Shown: positions 52,573 to 60,402 of the stretch, one piece after another
Layout: each line of letters begins with the position of its first letter
Numbering within the stretch: the first letter of the stretch is position 1
DNA from: Bhargavaea massiliensis
GTDB lineage: Bacteria > Bacillota > Bacilli > Bacillales_A > Planococcaceae
DNA: 64,000 nt
Direction of reading: 5' to 3'
Assembly: GCF_018390575.1 (NCBI RefSeq)
Contig: NZ_JAHBCJ010000003.1
Coordinates: 1 to 64,000, forward strand
The notes under the pieces: generated by a model
Database searches by the model: none
Told to the model about the DNA's origin: nothing
Seen by the model: only the letters and a program-made list of their open reading frames with translations
Position numbers and translations under genes: made by a program

Positions 52573-53670
52573 GTGTCAACCGTTCATTTATCAGCGATTA
52601 CCAAACAGTTTGGCAAAGTCACGGCAGTGGAGGATCTTGACCTCCTGATCAAGGAAGGGGAATTCTTCACGTTCCTGGGACCAAGCGGCTGCGGGAAGAC
52701 GACGACACTCAGGATGGTCGCCGGATTCTATTACCCGACAAAAGGTGCCGTCAGGTTTAACGACCGCGACATGACAACCGTTCCGCCTGAAAAACGAAAT
52801 ACCGGCATGGTGTTCCAGAACTATGCCCTATTCCCGCATATGACGGTGTTCGAGAATGTTGCGTTCGGCCTGAAAGTACGAAAGATGAGTAAGGCTGAGA
52901 CAAAAAAACGGGTGGACGATGTGTTGGGGAAAGTCCGGCTTGACCAGTATGCTGAACGCCAGGTAAGCCAGCTTTCCGGAGGCCAGCAGCAACGTGTTGC
53001 TTTGGCGCGTGCACTCGTCATCGAGCCGGATATCCTGTTGCTGGATGAGCCCCTCAGTAACCTGGATGCCCGCCTGCGGGATGAAATGCGGGCGGAAATT
53101 CTCCGGCTGCAGCAGGAATATCAGATCACGACCATTTATGTGACCCATGACCAGGTCGAGGCCCTGACGATGAGCGACCGGATTGCAGTGTTCAACTTCG
53201 GCAAATGCCAGCAGGTCGGCACGCCGACGGAGATTTACAATGAACCGGTCAACGACTTTGTCGCGGAATTCATTGGGGAGACCAACTTGCTGACTGTCGT
53301 GGAGGCCGGCTCGGGAAACAGCCAGCGCTCATATCATGTGGATATGCTGGGCAATGACGTGACGGTGAACAATACTTCCCTGAATGTTGCCGAGTATACC
53401 GAAAATGATGAACTGAGGATGTCGGTCCGACCGGAAGCGGTACAGGTTTCCGACCAGCCGATCACCGGGGCAAATGTTTTTCCCGGCAAGGTGAAAATGG
53501 TCCAGTTCACCGGGGCGGCCGTACATACCTATGTAGAGATGAATGACCGGCTGACACTAGTTGGAACTGCCTTGAACCAGGGGCCGAGCACCTATCTGAA
53601 AGAAGGCGCCGAAGTATATGTCCGTCTTCCCGAAGACCAGATCCGGATTGTGCCGAAAGCGGGGGTGTGA
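52573..53670 (+). CDS. ABC transporter ATPase
   Basis: 365 residues. Walker [11 protein letters not shown]-loop [11 protein letters not shown], signature [15 protein letters not shown], Walker [15 protein letters not shown]-loop THDQVEA, then a C-terminal TOBE regulatory domain (about 270-360). This layout is that of the PotA/FbpC/AfuC importers. GTG 52573 has AGGGAG eight bases upstream; the GTG at 52564 overlaps the RBS. It energises the two-domain permease that follows. Confidence 0.92.
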   Translation: MSTVHLSAITKQFGKVTAVEDLDLLIKEGEFFTFLGPSGCGKTTTLRMVAGFYYPTKGAVRFNDRDMTTVPPEKRNTGMVFQNYALFPHMTVFENVAFGLKVRKMSKAETKKRVDDVLGKVRLDQYAERQVSQLSGGQQQRVALARALVIEPDILLLDEPLSNLDARLRDEMRAEILRLQQEYQITTIYVTHDQVEALTMSDRIAVFNFGKCQQVGTPTEIYNEPVNDFVAEFIGETNLLTVVEAGSGNSQRSYHVDMLGNDVTVNNTSLNVAEYTENDELRMSVRPEAVQVSDQPITGANVFPGKVKMVQFTGAAVHTYVEMNDRLTLVGTALNQGPSTYLKEGAEVYVRLPEDQIRIVPKAGV

Positions 53671-53719
53671 TCCATGAGAAATCGGAATCCGCACGCCCTT
53701 GCGGAAGGAGGACGTCGTC

Positions 53720-55408
53720 ATGCTGAACGCTGAAAAGAAGAAAACCCTGCTGCTTCTCATTCCGGTCATTCTCATCCTGATCGGCTATGTGCTCTACCCG
53801 ACTTTGAGGACAGCTTATGAGAGCTTTTTCCACAACGGCGTCCCGTCCCTTCAGAACTATGAAGACTTCTTCGGCTCGAAGGCAAAGGCGAACCTGCAGG
53901 CGCTTTGGAATTCGGTCTGGATTTCCCTGCTGTCGGTCCTGTTCAGCGCGCTGATCGGTGTGCCGCTTGCATACATTTTCAACCGTTATGAGTTCCCCGG
54001 CCGCCGTTTTTTCTCCAACATTGCCATCATGCCGATCGTGCTGCCGTCGCTCGTCGGCGTCATGGCGTTTATGTTCTTGTACGGTGAAGCCGGTCTCATT
54101 CCCAATGCGATCAAAGACTTGCTGAACCTATCCGAAGTGCCGTTCAAGATCGGCGGGATTTCAGGCATCCTGATCGTCCACGCCTATACGATGTACCCTT
54201 ACTTTTACATGACGACGGCATCTGCCTTGTCGAACCTGGATCCATCGCTCGAGGAAGCGGCTTCCAACCTGGGGGCGAATCGCTTCAAGGTGTTCTGGCA
54301 GGTGACATTCCCGCTCCTGACACCGGGACTCGTGGCCGCATCACTCCTTGTCTTCATGGTCTCGATGGCCAGTTTTAGTGCGCCGTTCCTGCTGGCAGGG
54401 GGCTTCCGGGTGCTGAGCCTACAGATCTATTTCTCAAAAATTAATGGAGACCTGGAAATGGCCGCCACCCAGTCCGTCATTTTGTCGATCGTGTCCATTG
54501 TGTTCCTGTTGTTCATGCGCTGGTATCAGGGCAGGAAAGACTACCGGATGGCTTCAAAGGGGATCGGTGCCCACCGCAGTGAAGTAAGCAATCCGCTGCT
54601 AAAGTGGACGATGGTCACACTCGGAGTCTTCGCAGTGGTCATCCTGCTTCTCCCGCATGCGACGTTGCTCATCCTTTCGCTCGTGCCGGAAGGGACCTGG
54701 ACGTGGCAGACCTATCCGACTGCATTCAACCTGGAAAACTATACGATGCTGTTTGACACGCCATACATCTGGGAACCGGTCCGAAACAGTCTGATCATGG
54801 CGTTCATCGCCTGTCTTGGCGTCTTTGTCTTCGGGATTTTCACTTCCTATGCGCTTGTGAAACGGAAGTTCATCGGGAAAAACCTTCTGGATATTCTCGT
54901 CATGATTCCTTGGGCGCTTCCGGCAACGGTTGTCGGGATGAACCTGATCCTGGCATTCAACTCGCCGAACCCGTTCTCGTTCGGACAGATCCTTGTCGGG
55001 ACGTTTTGGATTTTGCCGCTTGCCTATTTTATCCGTTTCCTGCCGCTTGTCGTGCGTTCGACCAACGCGGTGCTGGAGCAACTGGACGACTCTATTGAAG
55101 AGGCAGCGCAGAACCTCGGGGCCAAATGGTTCTATACATTCCGGAAGGTCGTGATTCCCATCATCATGCCCGGCGTTTTGAGCGGTACGCTGCTTGCCTT
55201 CGTCCAGGCGGTTGGGGAGTTTCCGACATCCGTCCTTCTCTACACAATCGGAAACCGACCGATTTCGATTGAAATCATGAACCAGCTCCGGATGTTCAAC
55301 ATCGGGCAGGCCGCAGCCTACGGCATGATCCAGGTTGCCCTGATTGCAGTGGTCATGTTCATCTCCAGCAGGTTCCTCGGGGTTAAAGCAGAGAAGTCCC
55401 TGGGTTAA
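53720..55408 (+). CDS. ABC transporter permease (fused two-domain)
   Basis: 562 residues with about 12 helices: two fused BPD_transp_1 domains, as in FbpB/ThiP. The coupling-helix EAA motifs are EEAASNLGANRFKVFWQVTFPLLTPG (first half) and EEAAQNLGAKWFYTFRKVVIPIIMPG (second half). Together with the preceding ATPase and lipoprotein it makes a complete importer. ATG 53720 is eight bases after AGGAGG; reading back to 53699 lacks an RBS. The lyase gene follows 26 bases on. Confidence 0.9.
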   Translation: MLNAEKKKTLLLLIPVILILIGYVLYPTLRTAYESFFHNGVPSLQNYEDFFGSKAKANLQALWNSVWISLLSVLFSALIGVPLAYIFNRYEFPGRRFFSNIAIMPIVLPSLVGVMAFMFLYGEAGLIPNAIKDLLNLSEVPFKIGGISGILIVHAYTMYPYFYMTTASALSNLDPSLEEAASNLGANRFKVFWQVTFPLLTPGLVAASLLVFMVSMASFSAPFLLAGGFRVLSLQIYFSKINGDLEMAATQSVILSIVSIVFLLFMRWYQGRKDYRMASKGIGAHRSEVSNPLLKWTMVTLGVFAVVILLLPHATLLILSLVPEGTWTWQTYPTAFNLENYTMLFDTPYIWEPVRNSLIMAFIACLGVFVFGIFTSYALVKRKFIGKNLLDILVMIPWALPATVVGMNLILAFNSPNPFSFGQILVGTFWILPLAYFIRFLPLVVRSTNAVLEQLDDSIEEAAQNLGAKWFYTFRKVVIPIIMPGVLSGTLLAFVQAVGEFPTSVLLYTIGNRPISIEIMNQLRMFNIGQAAAYGMIQVALIAVVMFISSRFLGVKAEKSLG

Positions 55409-55434
55409 TAAAAAGAATTTGAGGTGCCAGCAAT

Positions 55435-56838
55435 ATGAGTGCTTGGAAAAAAGAATTTGTTGTGGCGGATGGGGACGTCTTCCCGGGAAAAACGTACGTG
55501 GACGTTCTTCTCCGTCCTGTGTTCAATGACCAGCGTGACTATCTTTTTGATGCGATGTTCGAGGTGCACGCCGCCCACACACAGATGCTCGCGGAACAGA
55601 AGATCCTGGCCGAATCGGAGGCGGGCAAGATTCTGAACGCCATCCGGGAAGTCTGGAAGATGGACCGGGCGGAACTAAAGTATTCAGCAGAGCATGAAGA
55701 CCTGTTTTTCCTCGTGGAGTCGAAGATCGGCGAGCTGATCGGCGAGGAATTGGCGGGGAAGATGCATATCGCGAAAAGCCGGAACGACATGGGCGAGGCG
55801 ATGTACCGGATCGTCCTCAGGCAGTATCTGGCCGAGACGGTCGAGCAGGCGGAGGCATTGGCGGAAGCACTGCTCGCCCAGGCGGAGGAGCATGTGGAGT
55901 CCGTCATGCCGGCTCACACGCACACACAGCCTGCCCAGCCGACGACGTTCGGGCATTACCTGGTTGCGATCTACGACAACCTGATCCGGGACATCGAGCG
56001 GCTGAAGCGCGCCCGCCATACCGTCAACCAGTCCCCGATGGGCGCTGCCGCAATCACGACAACAGGCTTTCCGATCAGCCGGGAGCGGATGGTGGAACTG
56101 CTCGGGTTCGAGGGGATGATCGAGAACTCGTATGACGCGATCGGGACGGGGGATTACCTGATCGAAGCCGCCCAGAGTCTCGTGAGCCTCATGACAAACA
56201 TGGGCCGCTGGATCCAGGAATTCCTCCGGATGGCGTCCAAGGAAGTCGGTTTGCTTCGGGTGTCGGATGCGTACGTGCAGATTTCGAGCATCATGCCACA
56301 AAAGCGGAACCCGGTGTCGATGGAGCACTCCCGCGCACTCGCCTCGAGCGCCGCAGCAGAAGGCCTCGCAGTCATCCATATGATCCACAACACGCCATAT
56401 GGGGACATCAACGACACCGAAGATGACCTCCAGCCGCATCTGTACACCGGCTTTGAAAAAGCCAACCGCGTTCTCCGGCTGATGCATGCCGTGGTAACTA
56501 CGCTCACTTTCAATAAAGACCGCGCACTGCGTCAGGCAAGGGAGAACATGATCACCATCACCGAATTGGCGGACGTGCTCGCCAGGGACTACGGCGTGTC
56601 GTTCCGCCGGGCCCACCACAAGGCGAGCGTCATTGCCCGCGAAGCCGACCGACAGGAAAAGGAACTGTATGAAATCCCCCTTGAAACCGTTAACGGCTGG
56701 CTCGGCGACGTCAAACTTACCGCCGAGGACTGGAACGCCATCACCGACCCCATCACGTTCGTCGCCAGAAGGCGCATCACCGGCGGGCCGGCTCCGGATG
56801 TCGTGCGGGGGATGATTCAAAGGCGGAAAAAGGGATAA
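55435..56838 (+). CDS. Argininosuccinate-lyase-like enzyme
   Basis: 467-residue member of the aspartase/fumarase superfamily, closest to ArgH in layout: KSRNDMGEAM at 114-123, HTHTQPAQPTTFGHYL at 161-176, and the flexible catalytic loop SSIMPQKRNPVSMEH at 284-298 with catalytic Ser. In ArgH the second motif is normally SRNDQ; here Q is M, and the ArgH neighbour argG is absent. So it probably cleaves a C-N bond in another succinyl-type compound, releasing fumarate; EDDS lyase is a known ArgH-like precedent. Last gene of the ROK-controlled importer operon. Confidence 0.78.
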   Translation: MSAWKKEFVVADGDVFPGKTYVDVLLRPVFNDQRDYLFDAMFEVHAAHTQMLAEQKILAESEAGKILNAIREVWKMDRAELKYSAEHEDLFFLVESKIGELIGEELAGKMHIAKSRNDMGEAMYRIVLRQYLAETVEQAEALAEALLAQAEEHVESVMPAHTHTQPAQPTTFGHYLVAIYDNLIRDIERLKRARHTVNQSPMGAAAITTTGFPISRERMVELLGFEGMIENSYDAIGTGDYLIEAAQSLVSLMTNMGRWIQEFLRMASKEVGLLRVSDAYVQISSIMPQKRNPVSMEHSRALASSAAAEGLAVIHMIHNTPYGDINDTEDDLQPHLYTGFEKANRVLRLMHAVVTTLTFNKDRALRQARENMITITELADVLARDYGVSFRRAHHKASVIAREADRQEKELYEIPLETVNGWLGDVKLTAEDWNAITDPITFVARRRITGGPAPDVVRGMIQRRKKG

Positions 56839-56880
56839 ACGGGATGTCAGAGATGAAACTTCCGCATTATGGAAATCTTG

Positions 56881-56909
56881 TTGACCAGCCAAAGCGCAAG
56901 GACTATAAT
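56881..56909 (+). promoter_or_regulatory. Sigma-A promoter of tsuA-tusA
   Basis: TTGACC, 17-base spacer, TATAAT. Predicted start near 56916, with a terminator-like hairpin just downstream and the coding start at 56974. Confidence 0.8.
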
Positions 56910-56931
56910 TTATATTGGAAAAAGACTACAC

Positions 56932-56956
56932 GACGGATTTCGATCCGTCTTTTTTA
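56932..56956 (+). terminator. Leader hairpin of tsuA (terminator/attenuator)
   Basis: GACGGAT, TTCG, ATCCGTC, then TTTTTT, extended outwards by AAAAAGAC/GTCTTTTT. It lies between the tsuA promoter and its RBS. It could end readthrough from the lyase operon, or attenuate tsuA. Confidence 0.8.
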
Positions 56957-56973
56957 TGTAAGGAGTCCTTATC

Positions 56974-58185
56974 ATGAAATCCCTTTATAACCGGGTATTC
57001 GGCCAGTATTGGAACCCGGCGATGGCACTGGTTCTCGCAGGCATTTTCAGTGCGGCTTACTTCGGGCTCACCGGCACGGTGTGGGCGGTGACGGGTGAGT
57101 TTACGAGACTCGGCGGCCATGTCATCGAATTTTTCGGAGGTGATGTCTCCGGCTGGGCCTATTTGGACCTCGTCCATCTGGAAGGCTCGTCGTTCGGCCG
57201 CTCCGACGGCTGGATCGTCTGGGGGATGCTGATCGGCGCGCTCATCACCGTTCTTCTTGCCAACAACTTCAAGATCCGCAAGCCGCAACAAAAACGCCGC
57301 TACGTCCAGGGCCTGATCGGCGGCACAATCGCCGGGTTCGGCGCGCGCCTCGCGATGGGCTGCAACCTCGCCGCGTTTTTTACCGGTGTCCCGCAGTTTT
57401 CGTTCCACTCGTGGATCTTCATTGTCGCAACCGGCGTCGGGACCTTTGCCGGTGTGAAAGTTGCCAAGACAAAATGGTGGAAAGGGAAACCGAAGCTCAT
57501 GAAAGGCGGGCCGGCACCCGCCCCGAAGCGTGAAAAACGGATTGTCCAGCCGTATGTCGGCGGCCTGATTGCCCTGCTTTACGGAGGACTGATCGTCTGG
57601 TTCTTCATGACCGGCCGTCCGCTCCTCGGCACCGCGGCGATATTCGGCGCCATCTTCGGCATCCTGATCGAGCGCGGCCAGATCTGCTTTACGTCGGCAT
57701 TCCGTGACCTGTGGCTAACCGGGCGCACCCTCATGGCGAAAGCGATCGTCATCGCCATGGCCGTCAGCTCCGTGCTGACAATCCTCATCATCGCAAACAC
57801 CGGCATGACGCCAATCACCCAGATTGCCTCCATCGGTACATTCGTCGGCGGTTTCCTGTTCGGGCTCGGCATCGTGCTTGCCAGCAGTTGTGAGACCGGC
57901 ATGATGTACCGGCTCATGGAAGGCCAGGTGCTTTACCTGTTCGTCTTTGCCGGCAATCTCATCGGCGTCACGGCGCTCGCCTATGCCTGGGACCACCTCG
58001 GCGTCTACAACCTGCTTGTAGCCGGTGGCGAGAAACTGAACCTCATCCCGGCAACGGGCCCGGGCTGGGCGATCATCGCCACGCTCACCATGCTCGCCGG
58101 GTGCTACCTGTTCATAGACCTCTACTCAAAACACAAACGCGGCACACTCATCCTGCCGAAAGGGGAGAAACGAATTGTCAGCTGA
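56974..58185 (+). CDS. tsuA: YeeE/YedE (TsuA) thiosulfate transporter
   Basis: 403-residue membrane protein with about ten helices and two sulfur-transport repeats. The transport cysteines sit in ARLAMGCNLAAFF, ERGQICFTSAFRD and LASSCETGMMYR, the motifs known from TsuA. It carries thiosulfate into the cell. RBS TAAGGAG. The gene end overlaps the start of tusA by 11 bases, so the importer and a sulfur-carrier protein are coupled, as in other genomes. Confidence 0.9.
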   Translation: MKSLYNRVFGQYWNPAMALVLAGIFSAAYFGLTGTVWAVTGEFTRLGGHVIEFFGGDVSGWAYLDLVHLEGSSFGRSDGWIVWGMLIGALITVLLANNFKIRKPQQKRRYVQGLIGGTIAGFGARLAMGCNLAAFFTGVPQFSFHSWIFIVATGVGTFAGVKVAKTKWWKGKPKLMKGGPAPAPKREKRIVQPYVGGLIALLYGGLIVWFFMTGRPLLGTAAIFGAIFGILIERGQICFTSAFRDLWLTGRTLMAKAIVIAMAVSSVLTILIIANTGMTPITQIASIGTFVGGFLFGLGIVLASSCETGMMYRLMEGQVLYLFVFAGNLIGVTALAYAWDHLGVYNLLVAGGEKLNLIPATGPGWAIIATLTMLAGCYLFIDLYSKHKRGTLILPKGEKRIVS

Positions 58186-58402
58186 CTTCACACTCGACCT
58201 CCGCGGCGAATCCTGCCCGTATCCGGTCATCTACACCCTCGATGCGTTAAAGGACATGCAGAAAGGCCAGATCCTCCATGTCGTCACCGACTGCCCCGGC
58301 TCGTTCCGCAACGTCCCGGAAGATGTCGTCAGCGCCGGCTACAAACTGGCAAAAGAACCCGAGAAAGCGGGACAGGAATACCTGTTTTATATTGAAGCAT
58401 GA
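58175..58402 (+). CDS. TusA/YeeD sulfur-carrier protein
   Basis: 75 residues, TTG start seven bases after AAGGGGAG, inside the end of tsuA. It is a TusA-fold protein with the CPxP motif at 15-18 (RGESCPYPVIYTLDALKDM), whose Cys would carry sulfur from imported thiosulfate. A second Cys lies in VTDCPGSFRNVPEDV. Genes of this type next to TsuA are needed for thiosulfate uptake (YeeD in E. coli). A strong terminator follows. Confidence 0.9.
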   Translation: MSADFTLDLRGESCPYPVIYTLDALKDMQKGQILHVVTDCPGSFRNVPEDVVSAGYKLAKEPEKAGQEYLFYIEA

Positions 58403-58403
58403 C

Positions 58404-58430
58404 AAAAGGGACGCGATGGCGTCCCTTTTT
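58404..58430 (+). terminator. Rho-independent terminator
   Basis: AAAAGGGACGC, GATG, GCGTCCCTTTTT, after tusA. Confidence 0.95.
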
Positions 58431-58525
58431 GGATCATGTTTCCTTCCTGTTTAAACCAATTCAATCATCTGGTAAGCTTATTGTACGAGTAGTCAGAATC
58501 AGGAAAAGCAGGAGGGGTGAGAGAT

Positions 58526-58690
58526 TTGCATGTAAAAGACAAGCTTATTGCGGTCAGAGTCATCGCCTCCCTGGGTATCCTTATGGCGTTGGTGCTTCCG
58601 TACTTTGGCCTGTTTCCACACAGTTCAAGCGTGACAATCATTCTGGCTACATTAGTCGTCTTTTTTGGGGTCGAACACCACTTTAGTTAA
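58526..58690 (+). CDS. Small two-helix membrane protein
   Basis: 54 residues from a TTG start, seven bases after GGAGGGG. Basic start (MHVKDKLIAVR) and two hydrophobic helices (about 12-29 and 36-48: VIASLGILMALVLPYFGLF, VTIILATLVVFFGV) joined by PHSSS; ends VEHHFS. A terminator follows closely, so the transcription unit is complete on its own. I do not recognise a family; many Bacilli have such tiny membrane proteins. Confidence 0.55.
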   Translation: MHVKDKLIAVRVIASLGILMALVLPYFGLFPHSSSVTIILATLVVFFGVEHHFS

Positions 58691-58710
58691 GCCGGCCTGA
58701 GATAGGCCGG

Positions 58711-58738
58711 AAAGGATTAGCGCTTGCTATCCTTTTTT
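58711..58738 (+). terminator. Terminator after the small membrane protein
   Basis: AAGGATTAGC, loop, GCTATCCTTTTTT. A second hairpin, CCGGCCT/AGGCCGG, stands just before it. Confidence 0.8.
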
Positions 58739-58765
58739 GTTATCCGAGGCGGATGCCGTAGATCT

Positions 58766-58926
58766 GAGTGTTACGTAACAAGCTCTGAGTGTTACCGAAC
58801 GCGTCCCGAGTGTTACGCAACGGACCGCGAGTGTTACCGAACGCGTCCCGAGCGTTACACAACGCCCTCTGAGTGTTACCGAACGGGTCCTGAATGTTAC
58901 GCAACGCACCCTGAGTGTTACCCATC
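58766..58926. repeat. 21-bp tandem array E (eight units)
   Basis: Units at 58766 and every 21 bases to 58913, consensus GAGTGTTACNNAAC. Units alternate: odd ones have GTTACGTAAC, GTTACGCAAC or GTTACACAAC, even ones GTTACCGAAC, giving a 42-bp higher-order repeat. The last unit runs to the stop codon of the VOC gene on the minus strand. Open frames through it (repeating ECYRT) are not proteins. Confidence 0.95.
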
Positions 58927-59323
58927 ACGGCAAATTAATCTGCCAAGACACCCCAAACCGATCATTGACCCAGCCGAATTTCCGGCTGAAACCGTGGTTG
59001 CCGAGCGCCATGAGTTCCATGCCGCCTTCGGCAAGCCGGCTGTACAGATGGTCAATTTCCTCCTCAGTGTCGACATCCACGTAGATTGAGAACGACGGGG
59101 TGAAGTCGAACTGGTGGCGGATGCTGCTGTCGATGCACTTGAATTCACGCCCGTTCAGCGTGAATGTGGCGAGCATGACCGTGCCTTCCTTGCCACCCGG
59201 CATGTCGGGGCCGTAGCGGACGATGTTTGTGATCTCGGAGTTCTTGAAAAGCGATGTGTAGAAGTTCATCGCTTCTTCCGCGTCTTTGTTCTGGAACATG
59301 AGGAACGGGGTGATGGTGGTCAT
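58925..59323 (-). CDS. VOC/PhnB-like (glyoxalase-fold) protein
   Basis: 132 residues of the VOC superfamily, PhnB/3-dmu-9 type: TITPFLMFQNKDAEEAMNFYTSLFKNSEITNIVRYG, GTVMLATFTLNGREFKCIDS, FSIYVDVDTEEEIDHLYSRLAEGGMELMALGNHGFSRKFGWVNDRFGVSWQINLP. Members of this sub-family are small cytoplasmic proteins, often called 3-demethylubiquinone methyltransferases in error. No enzymatic role can be assigned. RBS AAAGGAGAG. Array E starts at its stop; array F lies upstream of it. Confidence 0.9.
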   Translation of the reverse strand: MTTITPFLMFQNKDAEEAMNFYTSLFKNSEITNIVRYGPDMPGGKEGTVMLATFTLNGREFKCIDSSIRHQFDFTPSFSIYVDVDTEEEIDHLYSRLAEGGMELMALGNHGFSRKFGWVNDRFGVSWQINLP

Positions 59324-59380
59324 GGCACATCTCTCCTTTTCACGTAATGATTTTTCCGGGGTTTCTCTTGAAAGGATACC

Positions 59381-59466
59381 ATGAATGTCCCGATACCCTG
59401 CGTGAAAGTCTCAATTCCTCCGATGAATGTCGCGATTCTCCACGTGAATGTCCCGATTCTCGCGCA
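59381..59466. repeat. 21-bp tandem array F
   Basis: Four units at 59381, 59402, 59423 and 59444: ATGAATGTCCCGATACC, GTGAAAGTCTCAATTCC, ATGAATGTCGCGATTCT, GTGAATGTCCCGATTCT plus four bases each. The core is the same as array C read on the minus strand. It lies between the VOC gene's start and the BceA gene. Confidence 0.92.
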
Positions 59467-59607
59467 CGCCGCCCACGACCTTACAAAATCGTCACTTACG
59501 GCTCCGCTATTGTAACCAATATCGAACGACCGCAGTCTCCTCCGCGCGTTATGATGAACATAACAAATCGGGCGGGGCCGTGAATCCCGCCGCCGGGAGG
59601 AATCATC

Positions 59608-60402
59608 ATGGTGACAACAACCAACACGAAGCCGGGCCGCGCGGTGCTGCAGGCACATCAGATCCGCAAATCGTTCGGCTCGAAGCTAAATTCAACCGAG
59701 GTGCTGAAGGGGATCAACCTGCAAGTGCGCGAAGGGGAGTTTGTCGGGATCATGGGGCCGTCCGGAGCTGGGAAGACGACGCTTCTGAATGTGCTTGCGA
59801 CGATTGACCGGCCGACATCGGGCACAATCACAATTGACGGAAACGAGACGTCCAAGATGAAGGATGCGCAGCTGTCGACGTTCCGCCGTGACAAGCTCGG
59901 CTTCATCTTCCAGGACTACAACCTGCTGGATACGCTCACGGTCAAGGAAAACATTCTGCTTCCGGCGTCCCTCGGCGGGCTTTCGAAAAAAGCGGCGGAG
60001 GAGCAGTTCAACGACATCGCTGGCATCCTTGGCATCATAGAGCACGGCCACAAATACCCGCATGAAATTTCCGGAGGGCAAAAGCAGAGGACGTCTGCCG
60101 CTCGTGCGCTCGTCAACCATCCGTCGATGGTATTCGCCGACGAACCGACGGGGGCGCTCGACTCCAAGTCGGCGTCAGCGCTTCTCGGCACGCTGGAAGA
60201 CGTCAACAAATCCCGCGGCGTGACCATTATGATGGTCACGCATGATGCGGTGGCATCCAGCTATTGCAGCCGCGTCATTTTCCTGAAGGACGGGGCGATG
60301 TACTCCGAACTATACCGGGGCGATAAGACGCGCCAGGCGTTTTTCCAGGACATCCTGAACATGCAGGCCGTGCTCGGGGGTGACCGCGTTGACGCTCGTT
60401 GA
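59608..60402 (+). CDS. BceA-type ABC transporter ATPase
   Basis: 264 residues. Walker [11 protein letters not shown]-loop [11 protein letters not shown], signature [15 protein letters not shown], Walker [16 protein letters not shown]-loop [12 protein letters not shown]. The [19 protein letters not shown] pattern is typical of the BceA/YxdL/VraF class, which resists peptide antibiotics together with a large permease. It is followed by that permease with a 14-base overlap. The cognate BceRS-like kinase and regulator are 14 kb away. RBS GGGAGGA. Confidence 0.9.
   Translation: MVTTTNTKPGRAVLQAHQIRKSFGSKLNSTEVLKGINLQVREGEFVGIMGPSGAGKTTLLNVLATIDRPTSGTITIDGNETSKMKDAQLSTFRRDKLGFIFQDYNLLDTLTVKENILLPASLGGLSKKAAEEQFNDIAGILGIIEHGHKYPHEISGGQKQRTSAARALVNHPSMVFADEPTGALDSKSASALLGTLEDVNKSRGVTIMMVTHDAVASSYCSRVIFLKDGAMYSELYRGDKTRQAFFQDILNMQAVLGGDRVDAR

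Noticed and set aside
55684-56892. 402-residue minus-strand ORF over the lyase gene
   Set aside because: Antisense shadow; the lyase catalytic loop is in the plus-strand frame.
58724-59089. Cys/Tyr-rich repeat protein (SECYRT... pattern)
   Set aside because: The frame is open only because the repeat period is a multiple of three; it runs on into the antisense strand of the VOC gene. The same applies to the NVSI and ECLDT readings at 16.2-16.7 kb.
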